Shown: positions 1 through 10,134, numbered from the stretch's first letter. The stretch is DNA of 64,000 nt from Polaribacter sp. (GCA_018663625.1 JABJPX010000009.1:1-64000), one strand, 5' to 3'. Notes: generated by a model from the letters alone, not told the origin. Translations and numbers: made by a program.

Positions 1-29
1 AGCATTCAATTTATCAATTCTTTGGGATA

Positions 30-58
30 AAAAAAACGAGTCTTTCAACTCGCTTTTT
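30..58 (-). terminator. Rho-independent terminator of the aminopeptidase gene
   Basis: Inverted repeat CGAGT (37-41) and ACTCG (48-52) with a 6-nt loop. Read on the minus strand it is flanked by A-rich sequence before and a run of T after. It lies 3-30 nt past the stop codon of the minus-strand aminopeptidase gene. Confidence 0.75.
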
Positions 59-61
59 ATA

Positions 62-1354
62 TTAAGCATTCATAAGATCTTCAATTTCCTCTGCTTCAAT
101 AGGAATATTTCCCATTAAATTGAAAGGGGCTCCGTTTTCTTGGACCACCACATCATCCTCCAACCGAATTCCAAAACCTTCTTTAGGAATGTAGATTCCA
201 GGCTCTACTGTAAAGACCATATTGGCTTCCATTGGTTTGTGAAGCAATCCGTAATCATGGGTGTCCAATCCAATATGATGGCTGGTACCGTGCATGAAAT
301 ACTTTTTGTATGCAGGCCAATTTTTATCTTCATTCTGAACATCTGCTTTGTCTAGCAAACCTAATTTCAATAATTCTGCCGTCATAATTCCGCCAACTTC
401 AACATGGTAATCTTTCCAAATCGTTCCTGGTGTTAAGAGCTTTGTTGCCTCTTTTTTTACATGGTTTACTGCGTTGTATACTGCTTTTTGTCTTTCAGAA
501 AATTTTCCAGAAACCGGAACCGTTCTTGATAAATCACTTTTATAATTGGCATATTCTGCCGCAATATCAAACAAGATTAAATCGCCCGCTTTACATTGTT
601 GATTGTTTTCGATATAGTGCAATACATTGGCATTGTTGCCACTCGCAATTATTGGAGTATAGGCAAATCCTTTAGAGCGATTTTTTATGAATTCATGAAT
701 CAATTCTGCTTCAATTTCATATTCCCAAACACCGGGTTGTATGAAATTTAAAATTCTTCTAAAACCTTTTTCGGTAATGTCACAAGCTTGTTGCATTAAA
801 TCCAATTCAATCGGATCTTTAACGGCACGCAATCGCTGTAAAATAGGATTGCTTTTAGCAACACTGTGTGCAGGATATTTTGCCAACAACCATTTTGTAA
901 AACGATCTTCCCGCGTTTCAGTTACTATATTGGCTCTGTAATGTTCGTTGGTATTAATGTAAAAAGTATCACAGTAAGTAGTCATTTCAAACAATACTTT
1001 CTCTAAATCTTGAAGCCAAAACACCGTTTGAACCCCAGAGGTATTAAACGCTGCCTCTTTGGTTAATTTTTCACCTTCCCAAACGGCAATGTGTTCATTG
1101 GTTTCCGTCAGAAAAAGGACTTCTCGTAAGTTTTCATTGGGGCAATCTGGAAAGAGCATTAATACACTTTCTTCTTGGTCTACGCCACTCAAATAAAAGA
1201 GGTCTCGATGTTGTTCAAAGGGCATGGTACTATCTGCACTGATCGGATAAATATCATTCGAATTAAAAATAGCCAAGCTATTTTTTTGCATTAGCGAAGC
1301 AAAATTTTTACGATTTTTTATAAAAAGTGCTGAATTTATGGGTTGGTATTTCAT
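62..1354 (-). CDS. pepP: Xaa-Pro aminopeptidase (aminopeptidase P, M24B)
   Basis: Cytosolic metallopeptidase that removes the N-terminal residue before proline. The 430-residue protein has an N-terminal creatinase-like domain (about 1-175) and a C-terminal pita-bread catalytic domain. All five metal ligands of the family are visible: D263 and D274 (in KSDLSRT), H359 (in HGTSHHIGLD), E384 (in VEPGIY) and E399 (in IRLED). Length is normal for the PepP group. The ATG is preceded by a TACCTTTG -7 element 20 nt upstream and by a perfect 18-bp palindrome. It stands alone with its own terminator. The family assignment is secure; the physiological substrate is not shown by the sequence. Confidence 0.93.
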   Translation of the reverse strand: MKYQPINSALFIKNRKNFASLMQKNSLAIFNSNDIYPISADSTMPFEQHRDLFYLSGVDQEESVLMLFPDCPNENLREVLFLTETNEHIAVWEGEKLTKEAAFNTSGVQTVFWLQDLEKVLFEMTTYCDTFYINTNEHYRANIVTETREDRFTKWLLAKYPAHSVAKSNPILQRLRAVKDPIELDLMQQACDITEKGFRRILNFIQPGVWEYEIEAELIHEFIKNRSKGFAYTPIIASGNNANVLHYIENNQQCKAGDLILFDIAAEYANYKSDLSRTVPVSGKFSERQKAVYNAVNHVKKEATKLLTPGTIWKDYHVEVGGIMTAELLKLGLLDKADVQNEDKNWPAYKKYFMHGTSHHIGLDTHDYGLLHKPMEANMVFTVEPGIYIPKEGFGIRLEDDVVVQENGAPFNLMGNIPIEAEEIEDLMNA

Positions 1355-1356
1355 GG

Positions 1357-1374
1357 GAAACCTATTTAGGTTTC
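1357..1374. promoter_or_regulatory. 18-bp perfect palindrome between promoter and start codon of pepP
   Basis: GAAACCTA-TT-TAGGTTTC, arms of 8 bp, begins 3 nt upstream of the ATG and shares its last base with the -7 element. It could be an operator at the transcription start or a 5'-UTR hairpin that covers the ribosome site. No known regulator consensus is recognised. Confidence 0.5.
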
Positions 1375-1381
1375 AAAGGTA
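1374..1381 (-). promoter_or_regulatory. Bacteroidota -7 element for pepP
   Basis: TACCTTTG on the minus strand matches the Bacteroidota housekeeping consensus TAnnTTTG. It lies 20 nt upstream of the ATG. No convincing -33 TTTG at the usual spacing is seen. Confidence 0.6.
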
Positions 1382-1508
1382 GCAATAATAAACAGCAACT
1401 TAAAACGATTTAAATTTCGTTCTAAATTCATTGGGTAAAGATTCTTAAAAAGGATGGTTGTTGTTGCGTCTAGATGTGCTGTTTGCGGAATGCAATTTTT
1501 TTGGATCA

Positions 1509-1558
1509 AAAAAAACCACATAACAACACCGATTTATTTTCGATGTTTTTATGTGGTC
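1509..1558 (-). terminator. Rho-independent terminator of the RNA helicase gene
   Basis: Long hairpin on the minus strand: the outer arms ACCACAT/ATGTGGT (1515-1521 and 1551-1557) close an imperfect inner stem, followed on the minus strand by a run of eight T. It lies 30 nt beyond the helicase stop codon. Confidence 0.75.
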
Positions 1559-1587
1559 TTTAATCTTTAATAAAGAAACCCTGTTTT

Positions 1588-2889
1588 TTAAGTACGTTTT
1601 CTCTTTGGAGCGCCTGTTCTTCCACGTCCCGAAGTTGGCGTGTTTTTGTTTCCTTTGAAATGCGGTTTGTTTTTAGGTCGATTCCCTCCAGCACCCGATT
1701 TTTTCTTTCCAAAAGAACCTTTGCTTTGGGTAGCTGCTCTTTTTGGAGGTGCTGTATCCGTTGGTTCGAAACCTTCTACGATTGTAGAATTCAATTTCTC
1801 TTTTAATAATTTTTCAATCTCGTTTTGGTATTCTACTTCTTCACTACAAACCAAAGAGATTGCCTCTCCAGCAGCACCGGCTCTTCCTGTTCTTCCAATT
1901 CGATGTACATAATCTTCAGGAACGTTTGGCAATTCAAAATTAATAACGTGTGGCAATAATGGAATGTCTAAACCACGTGCAGCAATATCGGTAGCTACTA
2001 AAATCTTAATGGTATTGTCTTTGAAATTTCGAAGCGCTTTTGTTCTGGCTCCTTGACTTTTATTTCCGTGAATTGCAGCAGCAGAAATGCCTGCTTTTAT
2101 TAGCTTTTCAGTCAATTTGTTTGCACCGTGTTTGGTTCTTGTGAAAACCAACACCTGCGTCCAATTGTTGTCTTTAATTAATTTAATGGTAAACTCGGTT
2201 TTCTTTTTTTTATCAACTTTATAAACCTTGTGGGTTACTTTTTTTGCTGTTGAATTTTGAGGCGCCGTTTCTACGGAAACAGGATTTCTTAAAATCCCGG
2301 AAGCTAGTTTTTTAATATCGTTTGAAAAAGTAGCAGAAAACATTAAGTTTTGACGCTTTTCAGGCATAAAACTAATGATTTTGTTGATGTCTCTCACAAA
2401 ACCCATGTCCAACATTCTGTCTGCTTCATCTAAAATTAAGACCTCTACACGTTTAAAAGAGAGTGCTTTTCGATCATGTAAATCCAACAATCTTCCTGGA
2501 GTTGCTACCAAAATATCAACCCCATTTTTCAAGGTTGCTATTTGTGGTTTTGCGTTGACACCACCAAAAATAACCGTCGATTTTATGTTTACATATTTAC
2601 TGTATTCTCTTATATTGTCATGAACCTGTGCCGCCAATTCTCTTGTTGGTGTTAAAACCAACGCACGTAAGGGTCTGTATTTTGGGTGTTTAGTTTCTGA
2701 TAAATATTGTAAAACAGGCAAGGTAAATCCTGCTGTTTTTCCAGTTCCTGTTTGCGCAGAAGCTAAAATATCTTTTCCTTCTAAAATATGTGGAATTGCT
2801 TTTTCTTGTATGGGAGACGGTTTGGTATATCCTTTCTCTTCAACGGCTTTCACCAAAGCTGAAGATAAGCCTAAATCTGAAAATGTCAT
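1588..2889 (-). CDS. rhlE: DEAD-box ATP-dependent RNA helicase, RhlE type
   Basis: ATP-dependent RNA unwinding in the cytosol, typically in ribosome assembly or cold adaptation. The 433-residue protein shows the Q motif (FSDLGL...PSPIQ), Walker [26 protein letters not shown], and in the second RecA lobe the [12 protein letters not shown] and [10 protein letters not shown] motifs. From about residue 375 on it is a Lys/Arg/Gly-rich tail, typical of RhlE proteins and likely to bind RNA. A TATCTTTG -7 element 45 nt upstream of the ATG gives a moderate 5' leader. The gene stands alone between its own promoter and terminator. The helicase class is certain; the RhlE subgroup is likely. Confidence 0.93.
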   Translation of the reverse strand: MTFSDLGLSSALVKAVEEKGYTKPSPIQEKAIPHILEGKDILASAQTGTGKTAGFTLPVLQYLSETKHPKYRPLRALVLTPTRELAAQVHDNIREYSKYVNIKSTVIFGGVNAKPQIATLKNGVDILVATPGRLLDLHDRKALSFKRVEVLILDEADRMLDMGFVRDINKIISFMPEKRQNLMFSATFSNDIKKLASGILRNPVSVETAPQNSTAKKVTHKVYKVDKKKKTEFTIKLIKDNNWTQVLVFTRTKHGANKLTEKLIKAGISAAAIHGNKSQGARTKALRNFKDNTIKILVATDIAARGLDIPLLPHVINFELPNVPEDYVHRIGRTGRAGAAGEAISLVCSEEVEYQNEIEKLLKEKLNSTIVEGFEPTDTAPPKRAATQSKGSFGKKKSGAGGNRPKNKPHFKGNKNTPTSGRGRTGAPKRKRT

Positions 2890-2933
2890 AGAAATTATTT
2901 AAGAAACACACCTTATGTAGTGGTTTCTGGGGA

Positions 2934-2941
2934 CAAAGATA
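2934..2941 (-). promoter_or_regulatory. -7 element for the RNA helicase gene
   Basis: TATCTTTG on the minus strand fits TAnnTTTG exactly. A TTTG lies 23 nt further upstream (2965-2968), slightly farther than usual. Confidence 0.6.
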
Positions 2942-3053
2942 CATTCTTTTAAGTTGAGGGTTTGCAAAGTTTTGGATGGGTTTTTAGCTGAATTCTTTTG
3001 CCATTGAATTTACAAGTAGTAATTTCATAACTTCAAACTAAATCTCAACTCAT

Positions 3054-5885
3054 ATGAAAGCTGTTTTTCAAGTTATTTTATTTCTTTTTTCAGTAAGTTT
3101 TTTCGCACAACAAGCCACAGATGCTGCGCTTATTCAAGAAGCTTTGCTTCAAAAAACAACACAGGCAAACAATTCGTTGGTTAAAAATGTAAATTTCGTC
3201 AGTATGGGGCCAACAGTCATGAGTGGACGTGTGGCAGATGTTGCTGTAAATCCAGAGAATAGCACAGAGTTTTATGTAGGATATGCTTCAGGGGGGTTGT
3301 GGTATACCAATAATAATGGAACAACTTTTACGCCAGTGCTTGACAATGCTCCCACGCAAAATGTAGGAGACATTGCTGTCGACTGGAATTCTGGAACGCT
3401 ATGGGTAGGAACTGGAGAGAAAAATTCTTCCCGATCGAGTTATGCTGGAATCGGAATTTTAAAATCTACCGACCAAGGAAAAACGTGGAGCAATGTTGGT
3501 TTGCCAGATGCACATCATATCAGTAGAATTTTAATCAACCCAAAGAATGCCGATGAAGTTGTAGTAGGGGTTATTGGCCATTTATATTCTTCCAATGAAG
3601 AAAGAGGAGTGTTTAAAACAACAGATGGAGGAGCAACTTGGACAAAGTCATTGTTCATAAATAATGAAACAGGTATTATAGACGTTGCGGCAGCGCCAGA
3701 GAACTTTAATGTGATGTATGCTGCCTCATGGGAAAGAGCGCGTACAGCATGGAATTTTGACGGTGACGGTAGTAATTCTGCCATTTATAAAAGTATGGAT
3801 GCTGGAAGCTCATGGACAAAGATTGCAGATAAAAGTGGTTTTCCAACAGGAAATGGTGTGGGTAGAATAGGTTTGGCCGTTTTTAATGAAAATACTGTAT
3901 ATGCTTTGCACGACAGTCAATTTAGAAGACCAAAAAATAAAGATAAAAAACCCTCAGACGATTTAACAAAAGAAGATTTTAAAAGCATGTCTTCAAGTGA
4001 TTTTTTACAATTAACCGATAAAAAGCTGAATACCTATCTAAAAAATAACGGCTTTCAAGAAAAATACCGCGCCGAAAACGTAAAACAAATGGTGCGTGTT
4101 GGAACTGTAAAACCGATAGATTTGGCAAGTTATTTAGAAGATGCCAATTTGATGTTGTTTGATACACAAGTAATTGGTGCAGAGGTTTTTAAAACAACCA
4201 ATGGCGGGAAGTCTTGGAAGAAAACACATGAAAACTTCTTGGATGGTGTGTATAGTTCTTATGGGTATTATTTTGGAGAGATACGAGTAGATCTACAAGA
4301 TGAAAACGGTATTTATGTAATGGGAGTTCCTATTATAAAATCGAAAGACGGGGGAAAAACATTTACATCAATTAGCAAAGAAAACGTGCATTCAGATCAT
4401 CAAGCACTGTGGGTAAATCCAAACAAATCAGGGCATCTTTTAAATGGAAATGATGGAGGATTGAATCTTTCTTACGACGATGGTAAAAATTGGACAAAAC
4501 TAAATGATCCTGCTGTAGGCCAATTTTATTCGGTGTATGCAGACAATCAGAAAAACTATCATGTTTATGGAGGCTTGCAAGACAACGGAGTTTGGGTTGC
4601 TCCAAACAATGCGAAAATGAATAAAGGATGGAAACAAACCGGTAAAAACCCCTATGAATCTATTATGGGTGGAGATGGAATGCAAGTGCAAGTAGACGAT
4701 CGAAATCCAGACATTGTATATACAGGATATCAATTTGGAAACTATTATCGCATTAACAGAGCAACGGGAAAGAGAACTTATATTCAACCAAAACATACCT
4801 TAGGGGAAACGCCTTACCGATTTAATTGGCAAACCCCCATTCATTTATCAAAACACAATCAAGATATTTTATATCTAGGAGGCAATAAATTGCATCGTTC
4901 TCTAAACAAAGGAACTACTTGGGAAACCATTTCGGCCGATTTAACTACGGGAGGCAAGAAAGGAAATGTCGCTTACGGAACGCTGACGTCAATTTCTGAA
5001 AGTCCATTTCAATTTGGAGTCATTTATGTGGGTTCCGATGATGGATACATTCATGTTACCAAAAATGGCGGAGGAAGCTGGACACGAATCTCAAATGATT
5101 TACCTCAAAATTTATGGGTATCAAGAGTCATCGCGTCAAAACATAAAAAAGAACGCGTATATGCTACTTTAAATGGATATCGATTTGACGATTTCAATTC
5201 CTATGTATACGTTTCTGATGATTATGGGCAAACATGGAAAAGCATCCATAAAAACCTTCCTATTTCAGCTGTAAATGTGGTGAAGGAAGACCCAGAAAAC
5301 GAACATCTTTTGTATGTAGGAACTGATAACGGGGTATATGTTTCCCTAAATTCTGGTACGTCTTGGGAAGTGTTTCGTAAAAATATACCCAATGTTGCAG
5401 TGCATGATTTGGTGATTCAACCCACAGCAAAACACTTAATAATTGGAACACATGGACGTAGTTTGTACAAAGCAGACATTGCTCCTCTGCAAAAAATGAC
5501 GGAAGATGTATTGGTGAAAAAGGCACATATTTTTGCGGTGAAAGACATTCGAAAAAATAGTTCTTGGGGGCGTTCTTGGAGTCCTTGGAGAAAAGCGAAT
5601 ACACCTGAATTGAAGATTCCTTTTTATTCAAATTCAACCCAAAAAATGAATATTGCAGTTTTTAAAGATGCAGTTAAAGTAAATACGATGAAAGTTTTAG
5701 CAGACAAAGGGTACAATGAAGTGATTTTTGATGTGTCTTTTTCTAAAAAAGGGAAAAGAACTTTTGAGAAGAAAAACCCTAAAGGAGATGCTTTAAAAGC
5801 GGCTAAAAACGGTATTTTCTACCTACCAAAAGGAAAATATGTTGTAAAAATTGGTGATGAAGCGCGTGCATTTGAGGTGAAATAA
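3054..5885 (+). CDS. Secreted BNR/VPS10-type beta-propeller protein
   Basis: The 943-residue exported protein has a Sec signal peptide (about residues 1-18, ending FFAQQ). It carries many Asp-box/BNR repeats of the form S-x-D-x-G-x-T-W, for example STDQGKTW, TTDGGATW, SMDAGSSW, SKDGGKTF, SDDYGQTW and LNSGTSW. These build sortilin-like propellers often annotated as glycosyl hydrolase, but I see no set of catalytic residues and do not claim an enzyme. A charged, helical stretch (about residues 285-350) interrupts the propeller repeats. The last 140 residues form a separate C-terminal part. There is no clear type IX sorting domain. The gene is monocistronic and its substrate is unknown. Confidence 0.85.
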   Translation: MKAVFQVILFLFSVSFFAQQATDAALIQEALLQKTTQANNSLVKNVNFVSMGPTVMSGRVADVAVNPENSTEFYVGYASGGLWYTNNNGTTFTPVLDNAPTQNVGDIAVDWNSGTLWVGTGEKNSSRSSYAGIGILKSTDQGKTWSNVGLPDAHHISRILINPKNADEVVVGVIGHLYSSNEERGVFKTTDGGATWTKSLFINNETGIIDVAAAPENFNVMYAASWERARTAWNFDGDGSNSAIYKSMDAGSSWTKIADKSGFPTGNGVGRIGLAVFNENTVYALHDSQFRRPKNKDKKPSDDLTKEDFKSMSSSDFLQLTDKKLNTYLKNNGFQEKYRAENVKQMVRVGTVKPIDLASYLEDANLMLFDTQVIGAEVFKTTNGGKSWKKTHENFLDGVYSSYGYYFGEIRVDLQDENGIYVMGVPIIKSKDGGKTFTSISKENVHSDHQALWVNPNKSGHLLNGNDGGLNLSYDDGKNWTKLNDPAVGQFYSVYADNQKNYHVYGGLQDNGVWVAPNNAKMNKGWKQTGKNPYESIMGGDGMQVQVDDRNPDIVYTGYQFGNYYRINRATGKRTYIQPKHTLGETPYRFNWQTPIHLSKHNQDILYLGGNKLHRSLNKGTTWETISADLTTGGKKGNVAYGTLTSISESPFQFGVIYVGSDDGYIHVTKNGGGSWTRISNDLPQNLWVSRVIASKHKKERVYATLNGYRFDDFNSYVYVSDDYGQTWKSIHKNLPISAVNVVKEDPENEHLLYVGTDNGVYVSLNSGTSWEVFRKNIPNVAVHDLVIQPTAKHLIIGTHGRSLYKADIAPLQKMTEDVLVKKAHIFAVKDIRKNSSWGRSWSPWRKANTPELKIPFYSNSTQKMNIAVFKDAVKVNTMKVLADKGYNEVIFDVSFSKKGKRTFEKKNPKGDALKAAKNGIFYLPKGKYVVKIGDEARAFEVK

Positions 5886-5969
5886 TTCATGCTGCTGCTT
5901 GGCTTCAAATTAAAATTGATTAGAATTATTTAAAATAAATCTAAATACGAGCGAAAACGTTGTAATTTC

Positions 5970-6001
5970 TTTGCTTTGCGAGTTGTTTCAGTGTATTTTT
6001 G
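5970..6001 (+). promoter_or_regulatory. Promoter of the sdhCAB operon
   Basis: -33 TTTG (5970-5973), 20-nt spacer, -7 TATTTTTG (5994-6001). Both elements and the spacing fit the Bacteroidota consensus. The position supports the ATG at 6029 as start of sdhC, because a TTG start at 5999 would lie inside the promoter. Confidence 0.75.
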
Positions 6002-6028
6002 CGCCTTAAATTTATAACTATTTATACA

Positions 6029-6706
6029 ATGAGTGGATTTTTTAAATCTTCAATTGGAAGAAAAGTAGCAATGGCGCTTTCTGCGTTCTTCTTAATGTTC
6101 TTCTTACTTCAGCATTTAGCAATTAATATTCTATCGGTTTTTAGCCCAGAAACTTTTAACGAGGTTTCTCATTTTATGGGGACAAATCCAGTAGTTCAGT
6201 TTGCATTGCAACCTGTTTTAATTTTTGCAGTTGTTTTTCACTTTGTAATGGGTTTCATTCTAGAGCTAAAAAACAGCAAAGCAAACGGCGTTTCGTATGC
6301 TAAGAATAATGGCGCTGCAAATTCTACTTGGTTTAGTAGAAATATGATTTATAGCGGAATTACAATTTTGGCGTTTATCGTTTTGCATTTTATTGATTTT
6401 TGGTTTCCAGAAATCAATACAAAATTTATTCAAGGCGATTGGTCTGGAATGCTAGAAGGTGTCGATGGATATAGGTATCATGAAGAATTGGTACACAAAT
6501 TTGTGAATCCAATTAGAGTAGGCGCTTATGTTGTTGCATTTGTCTTTTTAGGATTGCATTTAGCACACGGTTTCACTTCTGCTTTTCAATCTATGGGAGG
6601 TACTGTAGGAAGAAAGAAAGCAGCACAAAATATTGGAAAAGCATATTCAATTATAATTCCAGCAGGATTTATTTTTATTGCATTGTATCATCACTTCAAC
6701 CATTAA
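6029..6706 (+). CDS. sdhC: Succinate dehydrogenase cytochrome b subunit
   Basis: Membrane anchor of respiratory complex II, passing electrons from succinate to menaquinone through haem b. The 225-residue protein has about five transmembrane segments and several His residues in or near them (for example QHLAIN, FHFVMG, LHFIDF and LHLAHG) that suit haem ligation. It belongs to the b558-type single-anchor family of Bacteroidota, Bacillus and epsilon-proteobacteria, where no separate SdhD exists. The ATG at 6029 (MSGFFKSSIG) is chosen over an upstream TTG because of the promoter. sdhA follows 12 nt downstream. Confidence 0.94.
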   Translation: MSGFFKSSIGRKVAMALSAFFLMFFLLQHLAINILSVFSPETFNEVSHFMGTNPVVQFALQPVLIFAVVFHFVMGFILELKNSKANGVSYAKNNGAANSTWFSRNMIYSGITILAFIVLHFIDFWFPEINTKFIQGDWSGMLEGVDGYRYHEELVHKFVNPIRVGAYVVAFVFLGLHLAHGFTSAFQSMGGTVGRKKAAQNIGKAYSIIIPAGFIFIALYHHFNH

Positions 6707-6718
6707 TCGCATTATAGT

Positions 6719-8716
6719 ATGGCTTTAGATTCAAAAGTACCACAAGGTCCATTGAAAGATAAATGGACAGATTATAAAAATCATATTAACTTGGTAAACC
6801 CTGCTAACAAACGTCATATTGATGTGATTGTTGTTGGTACAGGATTGGCAGGAGGTTCTGCTTCTGCAACCTTAGCAGAATTAGGCTACAATGTAAAATC
6901 ATTTGCCTATCAAGATTCTCCACGTAGAGCGCATTCTATTGCGGCACAGGGAGGTATTAATGCTGCGAAAAACTACCAAGGAGATGGAGATTCTACCTAC
7001 AGATTGTTTTATGACACTGTAAAAGGGGGCGATTATCGTTCTCGTGAAGCAAACGTTTACAGATTGGCAGAAGTTTCTGCAAATATTATCGATCAATGTG
7101 TGGCACAAGGAGTTCCTTTCGCACGTGATTATGGGGGTCTTTTAGATAACCGATCTTTTGGAGGAGTTTTAGTTTCTAGAACTTTTTACGCCAAAGGACA
7201 AACAGGACAACAATTATTATTAGGAGCTTATTCTGCAATGAACCGTCAAATTGCACGTGGTAAGATTGAAATGTTCAATCGCCATGAAATGTTAGATGTA
7301 GTTGTTGTTGACGGAAAAGCAAGAGGAATTATAGCACGTAACTTAGTAACTGGAGAAATTGAACGTCATTCTGCACATGCAGTGGTGATTGCTTCTGGAG
7401 GGTATGGAAATGTTTATTTCTTATCCACCAATGCTATGGGTTCTAACGTAACTGCAGGTTGGAAAGTGCATAAAAAAGGAGCGTATTTTGCAAATCCTTG
7501 TTATACACAGATTCACCCAACATGTATTCCACGTTCAGGAGATTATCAATCTAAATTAACGTTGATGTCTGAATCGTTAAGGAATGATGGACGTATTTGG
7601 GTTCCTAAGAATTTAGAAGATGTTACAGCCATTCGTGAAGGAAAATTAAAACCGACACAATTAACAGAAGACCAAAGAGATTATTATTTAGAAAGACGTT
7701 ATCCTGCTTTTGGAAACTTGGTGCCGCGTGATGTAGCTTCTAGAGCCGCAAAAGAGCGTTGTGATGCAGGTTACGGTGTAAATGCAACAGGAGAAGCAGT
7801 TTATTTAGATTTTGCAGCATCTTTTGAACGTTATGGTTCAGAACAAGCGAAGATTCAAAATATCTCAAATCCATCTGCAGCAAAAATTAAAGAATTAGGA
7901 CAAGAAATTGTACGTGCGAAATATGGAAACTTATTTCAGATGTATGAAAAAATTGTCGACGAGAATCCATATGAAACCCCAATGATGATTTATCCAGCGG
8001 TACACTATACCATGGGTGGAGTTTGGGTTGATTATAATTTGATGACGACCATTCCTGGATGTTATGCAATTGGAGAAGCAAATTTCTCTGATCACGGAGC
8101 AAACAGATTGGGTGCTTCTGCACTAATGCAAGGGTTGGCCGATGGTTATTTTGTATTGCCATATACAATTGGAGATTATTTATCAGACGACATTCGTACT
8201 GGAAAAATAGCAACAGACACTCCGGAATTTGATGCAGCAGAAAAAGAAGTTACTGAAAGAATTGAATTCTTTGTGAATAATAAAGGAACGCATTCTGTAG
8301 ATTATTACCACAAGAAATTAGGAAAAATCATGTGGGATAAATGTGGGATGTCTAGAAACAAAGCAGGCTTAGAAGAAGCTGTTGAAGAAATTTCTGCTTT
8401 AAGAAAAGACTTCTGGAAAAATGTTATTGTTCCTGGAACAGCAACAGAATATAATGAACAATTAGCGAAAGCGGGTAGAGTAGCAGATTTCTTAGAATTA
8501 GGAGAATTGTTTGCAAAAGACGCTTTAGTGAGAGAAGAATCTGCAGGAGGACATTTTAGAGAAGAACACCAAACTGAAGACGGAGAAGCAAAGCGAATGA
8601 AAGAATTTCAATTTGTGTCTGCTTGGGAATATAAAGGAGAACCAAAAGATGCTGTTTTACATAAAGAAGCACTGGTGTACGAGAATATAGAAGTTAAAGA
8701 AAGAAGTTATAAATAA
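6719..8716 (+). CDS. sdhA: Succinate dehydrogenase flavoprotein subunit
   Basis: Catalytic subunit of complex II that oxidises succinate to fumarate at the cytoplasmic face of the membrane. The 665-residue protein has the FAD dinucleotide fold [11 protein letters not shown] (about residues 38-48) and the HSIAAQGG motif, whose His72 carries covalent FAD. The capping domain and the catalytic Arg/His region follow (for example HYTMGG and the [10 protein letters not shown] motif). Length fits the Bacteroidota/epsilon group, longer than E. coli SdhA (588). It is the second gene of sdhCAB; a 72-nt gap with a nested hairpin separates it from sdhB. Confidence 0.96.
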   Translation: MALDSKVPQGPLKDKWTDYKNHINLVNPANKRHIDVIVVGTGLAGGSASATLAELGYNVKSFAYQDSPRRAHSIAAQGGINAAKNYQGDGDSTYRLFYDTVKGGDYRSREANVYRLAEVSANIIDQCVAQGVPFARDYGGLLDNRSFGGVLVSRTFYAKGQTGQQLLLGAYSAMNRQIARGKIEMFNRHEMLDVVVVDGKARGIIARNLVTGEIERHSAHAVVIASGGYGNVYFLSTNAMGSNVTAGWKVHKKGAYFANPCYTQIHPTCIPRSGDYQSKLTLMSESLRNDGRIWVPKNLEDVTAIREGKLKPTQLTEDQRDYYLERRYPAFGNLVPRDVASRAAKERCDAGYGVNATGEAVYLDFAASFERYGSEQAKIQNISNPSAAKIKELGQEIVRAKYGNLFQMYEKIVDENPYETPMMIYPAVHYTMGGVWVDYNLMTTIPGCYAIGEANFSDHGANRLGASALMQGLADGYFVLPYTIGDYLSDDIRTGKIATDTPEFDAAEKEVTERIEFFVNNKGTHSVDYYHKKLGKIMWDKCGMSRNKAGLEEAVEEISALRKDFWKNVIVPGTATEYNEQLAKAGRVADFLELGELFAKDALVREESAGGHFREEHQTEDGEAKRMKEFQFVSAWEYKGEPKDAVLHKEALVYENIEVKERSYK

Positions 8717-8723
8717 TAGTTGC

Positions 8724-8763
8724 TTTTAGCATTTAGCCATTAGTTCCAAACGAACAGCTAAAA
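8724..8763 (+). promoter_or_regulatory. Nested inverted repeat in the sdhA-sdhB gap
   Basis: Outer arms TTTTAGC (8724-8730) and GCTAAAA (8757-8763) enclose an inner hairpin GTTC-CAAAC-GAAC (8743-8755). There is no T run, so it is unlikely to terminate. It may act as an mRNA processing or stability element between cistrons. Confidence 0.45.
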
Positions 8764-8788
8764 TCTAACAGCCATAAGCATAAAAATT

Positions 8789-9529
8789 ATGAATCTAACA
8801 CTTAAGATTTGGCGTCAATCAGATGCAAACGACAAAGGTAAAATGGTCGATTATAAAGTGACTGAAATTTCAGAGCACATGTCTTTTTTAGAAATGATGG
8901 ATGTGTTGAACGAACAGTTGGTAAATGCAGGGGAAGAGCCTGTTGCTTTTGATCATGATTGTAGAGAAGGAATTTGTGGAATGTGTTCGATGTTTATCAA
9001 CGGAGAGGCACATGGACCAGACAGAGGCGTAACAACATGTCAATTGCACATGCGTATGTTTAAAGATAGAGATACCATTACCATAGAGCCTTTTAGAGCT
9101 GCTTCTTTTCCAGTTATTAAAGATTTAGTAGTTGATCGTTCAGCATTTGATAGAATTCAGCATTCAGGAGGTTACATTTCTGTAAATACTTCAGGAAATA
9201 CGCAAGATGCAAACTCAATTCCAATCGCTAAACACGCAGCAGATGAAGCAATGGATGCAGCAACTTGTATTGGTTGTGGTGCTTGTGTGGCTACGTGTAA
9301 AAACTCTTCTGCCATGTTATTTGTAGGGGCAAAAGTATCGCAATACGCGTTGTTACCACAAGGACAAGTCGAAGCGGCAGATCGTGTGAAAAACATGGTA
9401 GCGCAAATGGATTTAGAAGGTTTTGGAAACTGTACCAATACCGGTGCATGTGAGGTAGAGTGCCCCAAAGGAATTTCTTTAGACAACATTGCAAGAATGA
9501 ACAGAGAGTTAATGAAAGCATCGATTTAA
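8789..9529 (+). CDS. sdhB: Succinate dehydrogenase iron-sulfur subunit
   Basis: Electron-transfer subunit of complex II. The 246-residue protein has an N-terminal [2Fe-2S] ferredoxin domain with CREGICGMC and a later Cys in TTCQLH, then two C-terminal cluster motifs, [12 protein letters not shown] and [12 protein letters not shown], for the [4Fe-4S] and [3Fe-4S] centres. All expected cysteines are present. It is the last gene of the operon and is followed by a strong terminator 37 nt downstream. Confidence 0.96.
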   Translation: MNLTLKIWRQSDANDKGKMVDYKVTEISEHMSFLEMMDVLNEQLVNAGEEPVAFDHDCREGICGMCSMFINGEAHGPDRGVTTCQLHMRMFKDRDTITIEPFRAASFPVIKDLVVDRSAFDRIQHSGGYISVNTSGNTQDANSIPIAKHAADEAMDAATCIGCGACVATCKNSSAMLFVGAKVSQYALLPQGQVEAADRVKNMVAQMDLEGFGNCTNTGACEVECPKGISLDNIARMNRELMKASI

Positions 9530-9565
9530 TTTTACAATTAAATCTTTTAACTTTTGTTGGAACAA

Positions 9566-9606
9566 TAAAAAAAGCCAAAAACGAGTATCGTTTTTGGCTT
9601 TTTTTA
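9566..9606 (+). terminator. Terminator of the sdhCAB operon
   Basis: Perfect hairpin with arms AAGCCAAAAACGA and TCGTTTTTGGCTT around a 3-nt loop GTA, ending in a T run. Confidence 0.92.
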
Positions 9607-9780
9607 TTTTTATAAATATTAGATACTCTAAATCAATGATTTATTATTTTCAATAATCCTCCACATGGGCTAATTATGGTCTATTTTTTGTTAAAAAAGG
9701 ATTAGTTTTGCTTTGAATTATTAAAAAAAATTCATTGACAGACAAGATATATTTACAAATTTATAACATAAGAGAAATGT

Positions 9781-10134
9781 ATGGGAGATGCTAAAAATTT
9801 TCCTGGATTTCTTTCTGATTTAATGGTGAAATGGCTTGATTTTTTTGAGCGAGAAACTGTTGATAAAATCACCTATTTAGGTCTTTTTACATGGAAAGAT
9901 ACCGTTAGTAAAAAAAACGCCAAAAAGACTAAAAAGAAAGTAGTATTAGATGCTAATAATAAAATTTTTATTCGAACACTCCCTTCTGAGTATAGCATTT
10001 ATTTCAACGAAATAAGTGAATCTTGTCTTCAGGTATTGATTATTCAGGATCTTGAAATAGGTTTCAAACGCACGGCTTTTGAATATTACTACAGTGACGA
10101 AACCTTTAGTAAAGAGCGAAAAGAATTGATGTAA
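9781..10134 (+). CDS. Small cytosolic protein of unknown function
   Basis: A 117-residue protein that I do not recognise. It has no signal peptide or membrane segment. The N-terminal 40 residues look helical and amphipathic (GDAKNFPGFLSDLMVKWLDFFERE), a Lys-rich linker follows (KKNAKKTKKK, about residues 45-55), and the C-terminal half alternates like a small beta domain ending in acidic and basic residues. The ATG at 9781 follows a 175-nt AT-rich leader after the sdh terminator, with no clear promoter. It ends 21 nt from the convergent FG-GAP gene with no terminator between them. Codon use resembles the neighbours. Confidence 0.6.
   Translation: MGDAKNFPGFLSDLMVKWLDFFERETVDKITYLGLFTWKDTVSKKNAKKTKKKVVLDANNKIFIRTLPSEYSIYFNEISESCLQVLIIQDLEIGFKRTAFEYYYSDETFSKERKELM

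Noticed and set aside
3054-5885. Calling the BNR protein a sialidase or other glycosidase.
   Set aside because: Asp-box repeats alone are structural; no catalytic Arg triad or acid set could be identified.
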